A stretch of DNA of 64,000 bases from Streptomyces sp. 7-21 (GTDB taxonomy: Bacteria; Actinomycetota; Actinomycetes; Streptomycetales; Streptomycetaceae), in assembly GCF_016741785.1 (NCBI RefSeq), contig NZ_JAERRL010000001.1, positions 370,903 through 434,902 on the forward strand, in the 5' to 3' direction. Below are positions 28,324-38,107 of this stretch, piece after piece. The first letter of the stretch is position 1, and the number at the start of each line of letters is the position of its first letter. Below the pieces are notes generated by a model, which saw only the letters and a program-made list of their open reading frames with translations, was not told the origin of the DNA and ran no database searches. Both the position numbers and the translations under genes were made by a program.

Positions 28324-30489
28324 ATGCAGCCAGCCCGCCAGGTGAGACTCGTCGCGCTCCCCGACCGCGCCTGGCAGTCCCGGGTCCTGCGCGCCGCCGT
28401 ACTGGGCGGCGCCGCCACCGCCCTCCTCATCGGCGTGCTGCGCGTCCTCAGCAACGGGCACGCACTGTTCCCGCACGGCAGGACCGGCTGGGGCTTCGCC
28501 GTCCTCACCGGCCTCATCGTGACCCACCTGGTCGCCATCGGCCGGGGCCGCTGGTGGGGCGGCAGCGGCTCCGGCGCCGCGCTGGCCCTGGCCATGATGC
28601 TGCTCTACGGCTGGGTCCCGGCCGCGCTGGTCAGCCTGACCACGGTTGTTCTTGTCAGCGTCTTCCGCCGCGACCGCTTCCAGCATGCCGTCCTCCACGG
28701 CGCCATCGACATGCTCAGCATCGGGGCCGCCGCCCTGACGCTGCTGCTGTGGGGCCAGCGGCCCAGCGTCGAGCACCCCTGGGACCCGGGCGACTGGCAG
28801 GCCGCCACCCTCCCCCAGCTGCTGCTGGGCGCCGGCGCCTACCTCCTGGTCTCGCGCGGCCTGCTGTGGCTGTGCACCGCGCCCCCCGGTGGCCTGCCCG
28901 CCCGCGCCGTGTCCGGCCTGCTCCGCCAGTGCCTCGTCGCCATCGCGCTGCTGTGCATCGCGCCGCTCATCGTCGTCGTCGCCGCCCATACGCCCGAGAC
29001 CCTGCCGCTGTTCGCGGTGCCGCTCATCTCCCTCGACTACACGCTGTGGATGGCCCGGGCCCGTGCCGAGGAACAGCTGCGCGACCCGCTGACCCGGCTG
29101 CCCAACCGCCAGTGGCTGCTGGCCCGCACCCGCGCCGCTCTCACCGCCGCCGAACGCGACGGCACCCGCAGCGCGCTCATCCTCATCGACCTCGACAGCT
29201 TCCGGTCCGTCAACGACACCCTCGGCCACCTCACCGGCGACGAACTGCTCCTTAAGATCTCCGAACGCGTCCAGCGCGAGATCGGCGCTTCGCTCCCCGC
29301 CGAGGCACGCGCCGCCCGCCTCGGCGGCGACGAGTTCGCCGTGCTGCTGCCCCGTGTCGACTCCGCGACCAGCGCGCAGCGGGCCGCCCGGGCGATCGTC
29401 GCCTCCCTCGGCGCCCCGCTCGACCTCGACGGCCTCAGCCTCGTCGTCGAGGCCAGCGCGGGCGTGGCCGTCTTCCCCGAACACGCCCCGGAGGCCGAGG
29501 GCCTGCTGCGCCGCGCCGACGTCGCCATGTACGCCGCGAAGCGGGACCGCAGCGGCGTCGAGGTGTACGAGCCCAGCCGGGACGGCAACACCCCCGACCG
29601 CCTCGCCCTCCTCGGCGACCTGCGCCTGGCGCTCGACACCGGCCAGGTCCAGCTGCACTACCAGCCCAAGGTCCGCTTCGACGGCACCGTCGCCGGGCTC
29701 GAGGCGCTGCTGCGCTGGGAACACCCCGAGCGGGGCCGCGTTCCGCCGGACGAGTTCATCTCCATCGCCGAGACCTCCGGCCTGATGCCGCGTCTGACCG
29801 AGTACGTCCTGGACGTCGCGCTGCGGCAGGTCGCCCAGTGGCGCGCCGAGGGCCTGACCGTGCCGGTGGCCGTCAACGTCTCGCCGCGCGACGTGTTCAC
29901 CCCCGGCTTCGCCGGCACCGTCGCGGCCCGTCTCGCCCGCCACGGCGTGCCGCCGGCCGCGCTCCAGCTGGAGATCACCGAGCGCGTCATGCTCCAGGAC
30001 CCCGGCCAGGCCGCCGACGCCCTGGCCGGCCTCATCAGCCACGGCGTGCGGATGTCGCTGGACGACTTCGGCACCGGCTACTCCTCCCTGGTGCACCTGC
30101 GGAACCTGCCGGTCAGCGAGCTGAAGATCGACCGTTCCTTCGTGGCCCGGCTTCCCGTGGACGGCGAGGACGCCGAGATCGTGCGCTGCACCGTCGAACT
30201 GGCTCACTCCCTGGGGCTGGTCGTCGTCGCCGAGGGCGTCGAGGACGACGCGACCTGGGAGCGGCTGCGCGACCTCGGCTGCGACGCCGTCCAGGGCTGG
30301 CTGGTCGCCGCCGCGATGCCGCCGGCGGAGACCACCGCCTGGCTGCGCACCCGCGCCAGCGGTGCCCCGTCCGGGCCCGCTGCGGCGGGCGGGACGCCGG
30401 ACGCCGGCGACGTCTCCGGTGACACCCCCAGCGATGTTCCTGGTGAGATTCCTGGTGAGGTTCCCGGTGACGTCCCCGCCGGCGCCTGA
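28324..30489 (+). CDS. rmdB: Bifunctional diguanylate cyclase/phosphodiesterase (RmdB-like)
   Basis: The 721-residue protein has an N-terminal membrane region of about 7-8 spans (20-240), a GGDEF domain with intact GGDEF at 334-338, and an EAL domain with EAL at 460-462, EITERVML and DDFGTGYSSL all intact. It should both make and degrade cyclic di-GMP, the signal that controls Streptomyces development. Position directly after ligA and before gatC matches the rmdB locus I remember from S. coelicolor. The tail (about 690-721) is a Gly/Asp/Val/Pro repeat (GEIPGEVPGDVP). The intergenic region contains a half-site-like TGACAC but no convincing BldD site. Confidence 0.9.
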   Translation: MQPARQVRLVALPDRAWQSRVLRAAVLGGAATALLIGVLRVLSNGHALFPHGRTGWGFAVLTGLIVTHLVAIGRGRWWGGSGSGAALALAMMLLYGWVPAALVSLTTVVLVSVFRRDRFQHAVLHGAIDMLSIGAAALTLLLWGQRPSVEHPWDPGDWQAATLPQLLLGAGAYLLVSRGLLWLCTAPPGGLPARAVSGLLRQCLVAIALLCIAPLIVVVAAHTPETLPLFAVPLISLDYTLWMARARAEEQLRDPLTRLPNRQWLLARTRAALTAAERDGTRSALILIDLDSFRSVNDTLGHLTGDELLLKISERVQREIGASLPAEARAARLGGDEFAVLLPRVDSATSAQRAARAIVASLGAPLDLDGLSLVVEASAGVAVFPEHAPEAEGLLRRADVAMYAAKRDRSGVEVYEPSRDGNTPDRLALLGDLRLALDTGQVQLHYQPKVRFDGTVAGLEALLRWEHPERGRVPPDEFISIAETSGLMPRLTEYVLDVALRQVAQWRAEGLTVPVAVNVSPRDVFTPGFAGTVAARLARHGVPPAALQLEITERVMLQDPGQAADALAGLISHGVRMSLDDFGTGYSSLVHLRNLPVSELKIDRSFVARLPVDGEDAEIVRCTVELAHSLGLVVVAEGVEDDATWERLRDLGCDAVQGWLVAAAMPPAETTAWLRTRASGAPSGPAAAGGTPDAGDVSGDTPSDVPGEIPGEVPGDVPAGA

Positions 30490-30527
30490 GCCGGGCCGCA
30501 CGGGCGCGCCGCCGCCGCGCGGCACCC

Positions 30528-30533
30528 TAGGAT
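30528..30533 (+). promoter_or_regulatory. -10 element for the gatCA operon
   Basis: TAGGAT matches the Streptomyces consensus, 85 nt before the gatC start. No -35 is evident. Confidence 0.45.
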
Positions 30534-30618
30534 GGCTCCGTACTCAAGTAGCCACCTGCGCACGGGCCCCGCCTTCCCGGTACGGGCCCTGCGAGCCGAC
30601 GAGCAAGAGGATCGCCGC

Positions 30619-30915
30619 ATGCCAGGCATCACGCGCGAGGAGGTCTCCCACCTCGCTCGGCTGGCGCGTCTGGACCTGACCGACGAAGAACTCGATCACT
30701 TCGCCGGTCAGCTCGGCGACATCATCGGCGCGGTCGCCCGCGTCTCCGATGCCGCCACCGAAGACGTGCCGCCGACCTCCCACCCGCTGCCGTTGACCAA
30801 CGTCATGCGCCCGGACGAGGTCCGGCCGAGCCTGACCCCGGAGCAGGCGCTCTCCGGCGCCCCCGCACAGGAGCAGCAGCGTTTCAAGGTGCCGCGCATC
30901 CTGGGGGAGGAGTGA
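30619..30915 (+). CDS. gatC: Asp-tRNA(Asn)/Glu-tRNA(Gln) amidotransferase subunit C
   Basis: GatC is the small stabilising subunit of GatCAB, which converts misacylated Glu-tRNA(Gln) or Asp-tRNA(Asn) to the correct amide form. The 98-residue length and the motifs [20 protein letters not shown] and LGDIIGAV are typical. ATG 30619 has GAGG 8 nt upstream. The gatA start follows 6 nt after the gatC stop, so the two subunits are co-translated. Confidence 0.96.
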   Translation: MPGITREEVSHLARLARLDLTDEELDHFAGQLGDIIGAVARVSDAATEDVPPTSHPLPLTNVMRPDEVRPSLTPEQALSGAPAQEQQRFKVPRILGEE

Positions 30916-30920
30916 CCGCG

Positions 30921-32423
30921 ATGACAGGCACGGCAGATCTCACCCGCCGCACCGCCGCCGAACTGGCCGGGCTGATCGCCGACGGCAGCGTCAGCGCCGT
31001 CGAGGTCACCGAGGCGCACCTGGCCCGCATCGAGGCCGTCGACGAGAAGGTCCGCGCCTTCCTGCACGTGGACCGCGAGGGCGCGCTCGCCCAGGCCCGC
31101 CGCGTCGACGAGGCGCGGGCACGCGGCGAGAAGACCGGCCCGCTGGCCGGCGTCCCGCTGGCGCTGAAGGACATCTTCACCACCGAGGGCATCCCCACCA
31201 CCTGTGGCTCGAAAATCCTGGAGGGCTGGATCCCGCCCTACGACGCCACGGTGACGCGGCGGCTGAAGGAGGCCGGGGTCGTCATCCTCGGCAAGACCAA
31301 CATGGACGAGTTCGCCATGGGGTCGTCTACCGAGAACAGCGCCTTCGGCCCCACCGCCAACCCCTGGGACCTCACCCGCGTCCCCGGCGGCTCCGGCGGC
31401 GGCTCCTCCGCCTCGCTCGCCTCGTTCCAGGCCCCGCTGGCCATCGGCACCGACACGGGCGGCTCGATCCGGCAGCCCGCCGCCGTCACCGGCACCGTCG
31501 GCGTCAAGCCCACCTACGGCGGCGTGTCCCGCTACGGGATGATCGCGTTCTCCTCCTCGCTCGACCAGGGCGGCCCCTGCGCGCGCACCGTGCTGGACGC
31601 CGCGCTGCTGCACGAGGTGATCGCCGGGCACGACCCGCTGGACTCCACCTCCATCGACGCCCCCGTGCCGCCCGTGGTCGAGGCCGCGCGCAACGGCTCG
31701 GTCGAGGGCCTGCGGGTCGGCGTCATCAAGGAGTTCCGCGGCGAGCACTACCAGGCGGGCGTCATGAACCGCTTCGACGACTCGGTCGCCCTGCTGCGCG
31801 AACTCGGCGCCGAGGTCGTCGAGCTGTCCTGCCCGTCGTTCGACGCGGCACTGGCGGCCTACTACCTGATCGCGCCTTCTGAGTGCTCCTCCAACCTGGC
31901 GCGGTTCGACGCCATGCGGTACGGGCTGCGCACCGGTGACGACGGCTCCCGCTCGGCCGAGGAAGTCACCTCCCTCACCCGCGGCGCGGGCTTCGGCGCG
32001 GAGGTCAAACGCCGCGTCATGCTGGGCACCTACGCCCTGTCGTCGGGCTACTACGACGCCTACTACGGCAGCGCGCAGAAGGTCCGCACGCTCATCGCCC
32101 GCGACTTCGAGCGCGCCTTCGCGGACGTGGACGTCATCGTCTCCCCGACGACCCCGACCACCGCCTTCCCGCTGGGCGAGCGCGTGGACGACCCGGTCGC
32201 CATGTACTACGCCGACCTGTGCACCATCCCGGTGAACCTGGCCGGCATCGCCGCGATGTCCCTGCCGTGCGGCCTGGCCGACGAGGACGGTCTGCCGGTC
32301 GGCCTCCAGATCGTCGCCCCGGCGATGGCAGATGACCGGCTCTACCGCGTGGGAGCGGCCGTCGAGGCGGCGTTCCAGGCACGCTGGGGGCATCCGCTGC
32401 TGGAGGAGGCGCCCGCGCTGTGA
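30921..32423 (+). CDS. gatA: Asp-tRNA(Asn)/Glu-tRNA(Gln) amidotransferase subunit A
   Basis: GatA is the glutaminase of GatCAB and releases ammonia from glutamine for transfer to the aminoacyl ester. The amidase-signature triad is complete: Lys83 in [10 protein letters not shown], cis-Ser158 in [10 protein letters not shown], and nucleophile Ser182 in [10 protein letters not shown]. The protein has 500 residues from ATG 30921, which has GGAGGAG upstream at good spacing; GTG 30912 would be too close. Its stop overlaps the next start (GTGA). Confidence 0.97.
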   Translation: MTGTADLTRRTAAELAGLIADGSVSAVEVTEAHLARIEAVDEKVRAFLHVDREGALAQARRVDEARARGEKTGPLAGVPLALKDIFTTEGIPTTCGSKILEGWIPPYDATVTRRLKEAGVVILGKTNMDEFAMGSSTENSAFGPTANPWDLTRVPGGSGGGSSASLASFQAPLAIGTDTGGSIRQPAAVTGTVGVKPTYGGVSRYGMIAFSSSLDQGGPCARTVLDAALLHEVIAGHDPLDSTSIDAPVPPVVEAARNGSVEGLRVGVIKEFRGEHYQAGVMNRFDDSVALLRELGAEVVELSCPSFDAALAAYYLIAPSECSSNLARFDAMRYGLRTGDDGSRSAEEVTSLTRGAGFGAEVKRRVMLGTYALSSGYYDAYYGSAQKVRTLIARDFERAFADVDVIVSPTTPTTAFPLGERVDDPVAMYYADLCTIPVNLAGIAAMSLPCGLADEDGLPVGLQIVAPAMADDRLYRVGAAVEAAFQARWGHPLLEEAPAL

Positions 32424-32665
32424 GCAAGAAGACCAAGCCCAAGTCCAAGGCCAGCCTGTACCTGTCCATCGGCACGACGCTCATCGGCACGGTGGGCGTG
32501 GCCCGGCGGCTGAAGGAAGCGCGCGCCGAGCAGGACACCCTGCGGCTCGCCGACGCCGTCATCTCCGCCGCCTCCATCGCCACCAGCCTCGCCCTGCTGG
32601 TGCGGGAGCTGCGCCGGCTGACGCAGGACGGCTCCGACGTGACCATCGACGACGTCCGCGACTGA
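32420..32665 (+). CDS. Small conserved membrane-associated protein between gatA and gatB
   Basis: The 81-residue protein has a basic N-terminus (SKKTKPKSK), a first hydrophobic segment (about 13-28) and a second (about 44-62, [17 protein letters not shown]). It could be a small membrane protein or an amphipathic helical factor. Its GTG start overlaps the gatA stop (GTGA), and gatB follows 19 nt later, so it is embedded in the amidotransferase operon. I recall a similar gene here in other Streptomyces, but no function is known. Confidence 0.75.
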   Translation: MSKKTKPKSKASLYLSIGTTLIGTVGVARRLKEARAEQDTLRLADAVISAASIATSLALLVRELRRLTQDGSDVTIDDVRD

Positions 32666-32684
32666 CGCGGCTGAGAGGTACCCC

Positions 32685-34190
32685 GTGACCGTCACCGACC
32701 TGGTGCCGTTCGACGACGCGCTGGCGTCCTACGACCCCGTCATGGGCCTGGAGGTCCACGTCGAACTCGGTACCAAGACCAAGATGTTCTGCGGCTGCTC
32801 CACCGCGCTGGGGGCGCCGCCGAACTCCCAGACCTGCCCCACCTGCCTCGGCCTGCCGGGCGCGCTGCCCGTCGTCAACGCCGCGGCCGTGGAGTCGGCC
32901 GTGCGCATCGGCCTGGCCCTCAACTGCCAGATCGCCGAGTGGTGCAGGTTCGCCCGGAAGAACTACTTCTATCCGGACATGCCGAAGAACTTCCAGACCT
33001 CGCAGTACGACGAGCCGCTGGCGTTCGACGGCTACCTCGACGTGCAGCTGGAGGACGGCGAGGTCTTCCGCATCGGCATCGAGCGTGCCCACATGGAGGA
33101 GGACACCGGCAAGTCGACGCACGTCGGCGGCGCGGCCGGCCGCATCCACGGCGCCTCGCACTCCCTGCTCGACTACAACCGGGCGGGCATCCCGCTGATC
33201 GAGATCGTCACCAAGCCGATCACGGGCGCGGGCGCGCGCGCCCCCGAGGTGGCCCGCGCCTACGTGGCGGAGCTGCGCGAGGTGATCCGTGGCCTGGGCG
33301 TCTCCGAGGCCCGCATGGAGCGGGGGCAGCTGCGCTGCGACGTCAACCTCAGCCTCCGCCCCCAGGGCACCGAGGCGTTCGGCACCCGCAGCGAGACCAA
33401 GAACGTCAACTCGCTGCGCAGCGTTGAGCGCGCAGTCCGCTACGAGATCCAGCGCCACGCCGCCGTGCTCGGCTCCGGCGGCACCGTCGTGCAGGAGACC
33501 CGGCACTTCCACGAGGACAACGGCACCACCACCTCGGGCCGCACCAAGGAGGAGGCCGAGGACTACCGCTACTTCCCCGAGCCCGACCTGGTGCCGGTGG
33601 CGCCCGAGCGGGAGTGGGTGGAGCAGCTGCGGGCCAGCTTGCCGGAGCAGCCGCTGGCCCGGCGCAACCGGCTGCGCGAGGAGTGGGGCATCTCCGGCCA
33701 CGAGATGCAGTCCGTCCTCAACGCCGGGGCCCTCGACCCGATCGTCGCCACTATCGAGGCGGGCGCCGATCCGGCGGCGGCCCGCAAGTGGTGGATGGGC
33801 GAACTCGCCCGCCGGGCCAACGAGCAGGGCATCGAGCTGACCGAGCTGCCCATCACGCCCGCGCAGGTGGCGCGCGTCGCCGCGCTGGTCGCTGAGGGCG
33901 CGCTCAACGACAAGCTGGCGCGCCAGACCATCGAGGGCGTCCTCGCGGGCGAGGGCGAGCCCGACGAGGTCGTCGAGAAGCGCGGGCTGCGCATCGTCTC
34001 GGATGAGGGCGCGCTCGGCAAGGCCGTCGACGAGGCCATCGCCGCGAACCCGGAGATCGCCGACAAGGTGCGCGGCGGCAAGGTCGCTGCCGCGGGCGCG
34101 CTCGTCGGCGCGGTCATGAAGGCCACCCGGGGCCAGGCCGACGCGGCCCGCGCCCGGGAGCTGATCCTGGAGCGGCTCGGCGCCGGCTGA
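32685..34190 (+). CDS. gatB: Asp-tRNA(Asn)/Glu-tRNA(Gln) amidotransferase subunit B
   Basis: GatB binds the misacylated tRNA, activates the ester with ATP and completes the amidation. The 501-residue protein has the GatB signatures [13 protein letters not shown]...[13 protein letters not shown], and [14 protein letters not shown], a QETRHF segment and the C-terminal tRNA-binding GatB/YqeY tail (after about 350). GTG 32685 has GAGAGG upstream. A 38-bp perfect palindrome ends the operon. Confidence 0.97.
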   Translation: MTVTDLVPFDDALASYDPVMGLEVHVELGTKTKMFCGCSTALGAPPNSQTCPTCLGLPGALPVVNAAAVESAVRIGLALNCQIAEWCRFARKNYFYPDMPKNFQTSQYDEPLAFDGYLDVQLEDGEVFRIGIERAHMEEDTGKSTHVGGAAGRIHGASHSLLDYNRAGIPLIEIVTKPITGAGARAPEVARAYVAELREVIRGLGVSEARMERGQLRCDVNLSLRPQGTEAFGTRSETKNVNSLRSVERAVRYEIQRHAAVLGSGGTVVQETRHFHEDNGTTTSGRTKEEAEDYRYFPEPDLVPVAPEREWVEQLRASLPEQPLARRNRLREEWGISGHEMQSVLNAGALDPIVATIEAGADPAAARKWWMGELARRANEQGIELTELPITPAQVARVAALVAEGALNDKLARQTIEGVLAGEGEPDEVVEKRGLRIVSDEGALGKAVDEAIAANPEIADKVRGGKVAAAGALVGAVMKATRGQADAARARELILERLGAG

Positions 34191-34212
34191 GGCACCCGGC
34201 GCGTTCCTCACA

Positions 34213-34250
34213 GGTCCCCTTGGCCCGCCGCGCGGCGGGCCAAGGGGACC
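34213..34250 (+). terminator. 38-bp perfect palindrome terminator of the gat operon
   Basis: Bases 34213-34250 are a perfect palindrome (arm GGTCCCCTTGGCCCGCCGC) that can fold into a 17-bp stem with a GCGC loop. Four degenerate 10-bp units, GCGTCGTTGT-like, follow at 34251-34290 and add T-richness. Confidence 0.8.
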
Positions 34251-34399
34251 GCGTCGTTGTGCGTCGTTCAGTGTTGTTGAGCGTCGTCGCGCCGTGGGGC
34301 CGTTGCGCGTCCCGCCCGCGCACCGGGTGCGGGGGCGGCGGGTCACTGACGCCGCCCGCGAGCGGCACCAGACCGGCCGGAACCCGCCGGCCCACCGCC

Positions 34400-34594
34400 T
34401 CAGGCCGGCGCTTCCGGGGCCCGCTCAGGGCCGAGCACGACCACGACGCGGCCGGAGTCCAGGTCCACGGGCAGCGTGCCCGTGGCGCCCTGGCCCTCGT
34501 CCGCCCGGTCGTACTCCTGGCGCCGCTGCTCCTGGTGGGAATGGCGGGCGGAGGGATGGAACAGCGCCTCCATGAGGCTGAACGGACCGAGCAC
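34400..34594 (-). CDS. Small conserved Streptomyces protein (DUF6191-like)
   Basis: The 64-residue protein starts with a short hydrophobic stretch (GPFSLMEALF), continues with a polar region HSHQEQRRQEYDRADEGQGA and ends in DLDSGRVVVVLG. This pattern (ELF, then a His/Glu-rich stretch, then PVDLxSGxVVV) is shared by a family of small proteins of unknown function in actinomycetes. GTG 34594 has a purine-rich site upstream. It is the only protein-like frame in the 34.2-34.8 kb gap on this strand. Confidence 0.6.
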   Translation of the reverse strand: MLGPFSLMEALFHPSARHSHQEQRRQEYDRADEGQGATGTLPVDLDSGRVVVVLGPERAPEAPA

Positions 34595-34847
34595 GGCTGC
34601 CTCGCCTTCCTCCCCCGTTCTCCTCGTCCCTAACGACCAGCGACCGCCCCGCGTTCCCGCCCGGGCCTTACGGACCCGCGCCGGCCGCCCTAGCCGGACG
34701 GCGCGCGGGCGCGGCCGCCGCTGCCCTCTGCGTCCCCCTGGCCGGCGGGAGATGCGGCAGGCGTCCGATGCGGCTCCCCTGCCTTGGTCACGAGCCTGGA
34801 ACCGGCAGCGAGGCGAGTGACGACGACCATCTCCACAGGGAGCGGCG

Positions 34848-35024
34848 ATGAGTTTCTACGCGGACCAGGCGGCGGTGCGGGAACGGGTCGGCGAGCTGCT
34901 GCGGGCCGCCGAGAACGAGCGGCTGGCGCGGCGGGCCCGTGCGGCCCGCCGGGAGCGGGGACGGGACACCGGCGCGGGGGATGCCGCCCCCGCCGGGCGG
35001 CCGCGCCGGGGGACGGACAGCTGA
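34848..35024 (+). CDS. Small Arg-rich protein
   Basis: A 58-residue frame starts at ATG 34848 with GGGAG 5 nt upstream. The first 40 residues (SFYADQAAVRERVGELLRAA, then ENERLARRARAARRERGRD) form a basic amphipathic helix, and the tail is Gly/Pro-rich. It is co-directional with the LuxR-type regulator that follows. Function is unknown; it is similar in style, but not clearly in sequence, to the small protein at 53332. Confidence 0.5.
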   Translation: MSFYADQAAVRERVGELLRAAENERLARRARAARRERGRDTGAGDAAPAGRPRRGTDS

Positions 35025-35059
35025 GGAAAACCAAGGGTCACGTGTCAGTGGCGTGTGCC

Positions 35060-38000
35060 ATGCTGCGGGACATGCAGGTGCGAGCGGCGAGCCCGGTATT
35101 CGTCGGGCGCGGTCCCCAGCGGGCCGTGCTCGCCGGAACGCTTCGCGGCGCCGACGAGGGCCGGCTGGGGGCGGTCCTGGTCGGCGGCGAGGCGGGCGTG
35201 GGAAAGACCAGGCTGCTGGAGGAGTTCCTCGCACAGGCGCAGCAGAGCGGGGCGTTGACCGCGCTCGGCTCCTGCGTGGAGGCGGGCGCGGACGGCCTGC
35301 CGTTCGCGCCCGTGGCGACCGTACTGCGGGCGCTGCACCGCCAGCTCGGGGACGAAGTCACCCGCGCCGCGGCTGGCTTCGGCTCCGAGCTGGCGCGGCT
35401 GCTGCCCGAGCTGGGCGCCGGCGCGCCCCGGCAGGCGCACGACGAGGAGGCCCGCGGCCGGCTGCTGGAGATGACGGCCCGGCTGTTCGAGGCGCTCGCC
35501 GCGGAGCGGACGGTGGTCGTCGCCGTCGAGGACCTGCACTGGTCCGACCGCTCCACGCGCGAGCTGCTGGGGTACCCGGTGTGCACCGTGCGCCACTGCC
35601 GTCTGCTGCTGGTCGTCACCTACCGCTCGGACGACATCCACCGGCGCCATCCGCTGCGGCCGTTCCTGGCCGAGGCGGACCGGCTGAGCGCTGTGCGGCG
35701 GCTGGAGCTGCCCCGGTTCACGCGCGAGGAGGTGCGCGACCAGCTCGCCGGGATACTCGGCGCCGACCCGGCCCCCGGCCTGGTCGACCAGATCTACCGC
35801 CGCTCCGACGGCAACGCCTTCTTCGTCGAGGAGCTGGCCAGCGCGGCGGACGGCGGCACCCCCGGCGCCATCAGCGACTCCGTCAGGGACCTGCTGCTGC
35901 TGCGGGTCGAGGCCCTGCCGCAGCAGGCGCAGCGGGTGGTCCGGTGCGCCGCCGAGGGCGGCTCCCGCGTGGAGCACGGCCTGCTGCGCGCGGTTACCGG
36001 CCTGTCCGACGACGAGCTGCTCGGCGCCCTGCGCGCCGCCGTCGCCGCCCGCGTCCTCCTCGCCGCCGACGACGGCTGCTACCGCTTCCGCCACTCCCTG
36101 GTGCGCGAGGCGGTGGACGACGATCTGCTGCCGGGCGAACGCACCCGGCTCAGCCGGCGGTACGCCGAGGCGCTCCAGCACGACCCGCGGCTGGTCCCGG
36201 CCGAGGAGCTCTCCGCCCGCCTGTCCAGCTACTGGTACCACGCGCGCGACGCCTCCCGGGCGCTGCCCGCCGTACTGGGCGCCGCCGCCGACGCCCGCAG
36301 CCGCCACGGCTACGCCGAGCAGCTGCACCTGCTGCAGCGGGCGCTCGAGCTGTGGGACGAGGCACCGCCGGAGGTCATCGCCGGGCTGCGCCCCGGTCAG
36401 GACGCCGAGTCCTATCCGCTGTGCGACTGCGACGACGCCCGGCTGCGCTGCCTCGACGTGCTGGCCGAGATGACGCTCGCCGCGAAGCTGGCGGGCGAGC
36501 CCGAGCGCGGCCTGTCGGTGGTCAACCGCGCCCTGCGCTCCCTCCAGGACATGGGCCACCCGGTGCGCGCCGCGTGGTTCTGGGTCCAGAAGTCCCGCCT
36601 GGTGCGGCACCTCGCCCGGGGCAACGGCTGGCAGGAGCTGGCCCGGGCCCAGGAGCTGCTGAGCGGCTTTCCCGACTCCCCGGTCCACGCCCGGGTGCTG
36701 ACCGAGGCCGCGGGCTGGGGCTGCGTCTTCGCCCCCGGCCCCGGCAGCCTGGCCACGGCGGAGCGGGCGGTGAAGCTGGCGCAGGCGATGGACGACCTGG
36801 ACTCCGAGCTCCAGGCCCGCGTCAGCCTCGCCGGACTGCTCGCGGACACCGGGCACGGCGACGCGGCAGCGGCCGGGCTGCGGCGGGTCGCCGAGCGGGC
36901 CGCGGCCGAGGAGATGGCGGGCGCCATCGCCCGCAGCCACGTGAGCTGGCCGTGCGTGCTGGAAGCGATAGGCCGCTCCGAGGAGGCCCTCGCCGCCGCC
37001 GGGAGGGCCTGCGGACCGCCCACCGCTTCGGGCTGCGCGACGCGTGCTCCTTCATCCACGGCAACCACGGCGAGTCGCTGTTCGCGGTGGGGCGGTGGGA
37101 CGAGGCGGAAGAGGCCTGGCGACACGCCCGGCTCCTCGCCCAGACCCCCGTCTCCCGGGCCCTGGCCGCCGAGTTCCTGGCGCGGCTCGCGCTCGCCCGG
37201 GGCGACGTGCCCCGCGCGGCGGCGGACATCACCGTTATGCGCGAGGAGTACCGCGAGTACGGCGACGCCGTGCAGTACTCCCACACTGCCGCCCACTGCC
37301 AACTGGCCTACGCGGTCCTGACGGGCCGTTACCTCGACGCCCGGGACGTCTTCGCGAGGACAGCCGCCAAGAACCTGCCGCCGGGCAGCGGCCGCTACTC
37401 CTGGCCGCTGGCCTACGCGGCCGCCGCCGCGGAGTCGGCGTCGCGCGGCCTGCCGGCCGCCGGGCCCGGCCGGGACGAGGCGCTGCGCCGGATCCGGGAC
37501 TTCGCGGACGGCCTGCCGCGCTGGTACCCGCCGTGGCGGGGGTACGGCGTGATGGTGGACGCCGAGCTGCGCCGCGCCGCCGGCGAGGACACCCCCGGGG
37601 ACTGGCAGGACGCGGCCGAGGCGTTCGCCGGGGTGTGCCGCCCGGCGGAGCTGGCCCGGGTCCGCCTCCGCTGGGCCGAGACGCTGCTGGCCGCGGGCGA
37701 ACGGGACGACGCGCGGCGGCTGCTGGCCCAGGCCCGGGAGACGGCCGGCCGGCTGGGCGCGCGCCCGCTGGCCGGGGAGGCCGAGCGCCTGGCGCGCCGC
37801 GCCCGGCTCGTGCTCGGTGACCGGGCCGCGCCCGCGGCCCGGGAGCGGTCGGGCACCCCGGCCGGCTGCCTGACCCGGCGGGAGCGTGAGGTGCTGGCGC
37901 TGGTGGCGGCGGGGCGGAGCAACCGGGAGATCGCGCGGGAGCTGTTCATCGCGCCGAAGACGGCCAGCGTGCACGTGTCGAACATCCTGGCCAAGCTGGA

Positions 38001-38070
38001 GGTCTCCGGCCGCGGTGAGGCCGCCGCGCTGGCCCAGCGCCTCGGTCTCGCCGGCCCGGAACAGCCCTGA
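35060..38070 (+). pseudogene. LuxR-family ATPase regulator (LAL type), broken by a frameshift
   Basis: The N-terminal part (35060 to about 37000) encodes a STAND-type ATPase domain with Walker A GGEAGVGKTRLLEEF and ends in TPR-like repeats. The C-terminal part (about 37000-38070), one frame away, continues the TPR region and ends in a LuxR helix-turn-helix (LTRREREVLALVAAGRSNREI, about 60 residues from the end). Adding one base in the run at about 36998-37003 restores a continuous protein of about 1000 residues. So one base has been lost, either in the genome or in sequencing. The start is uncertain: ATG 35060, GTG 35048 and ATG 35072 are possible. If intact it would be a transcriptional activator. 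Confidence 0.8.
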
Positions 38071-38107
38071 GCGGGTCCCCTGAGGAAAACCCCTGAGCAG
38101 ACCGGCC

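Noticed and set aside
34690..34830. A 46-codon minus-strand frame (MVVVTRLAAGSRLV...)
   Set aside because: GGAG lies directly against the start codon with no spacing, the C-terminal half is Gly/Arg/Ala-rich, and it faces the start of the small plus-strand protein.
36990..37010. A programmed ribosomal frameshift in the LuxR-type regulator
   Set aside because: No slippery heptamer or downstream pseudoknot is visible; a lost base explains the data more simply.
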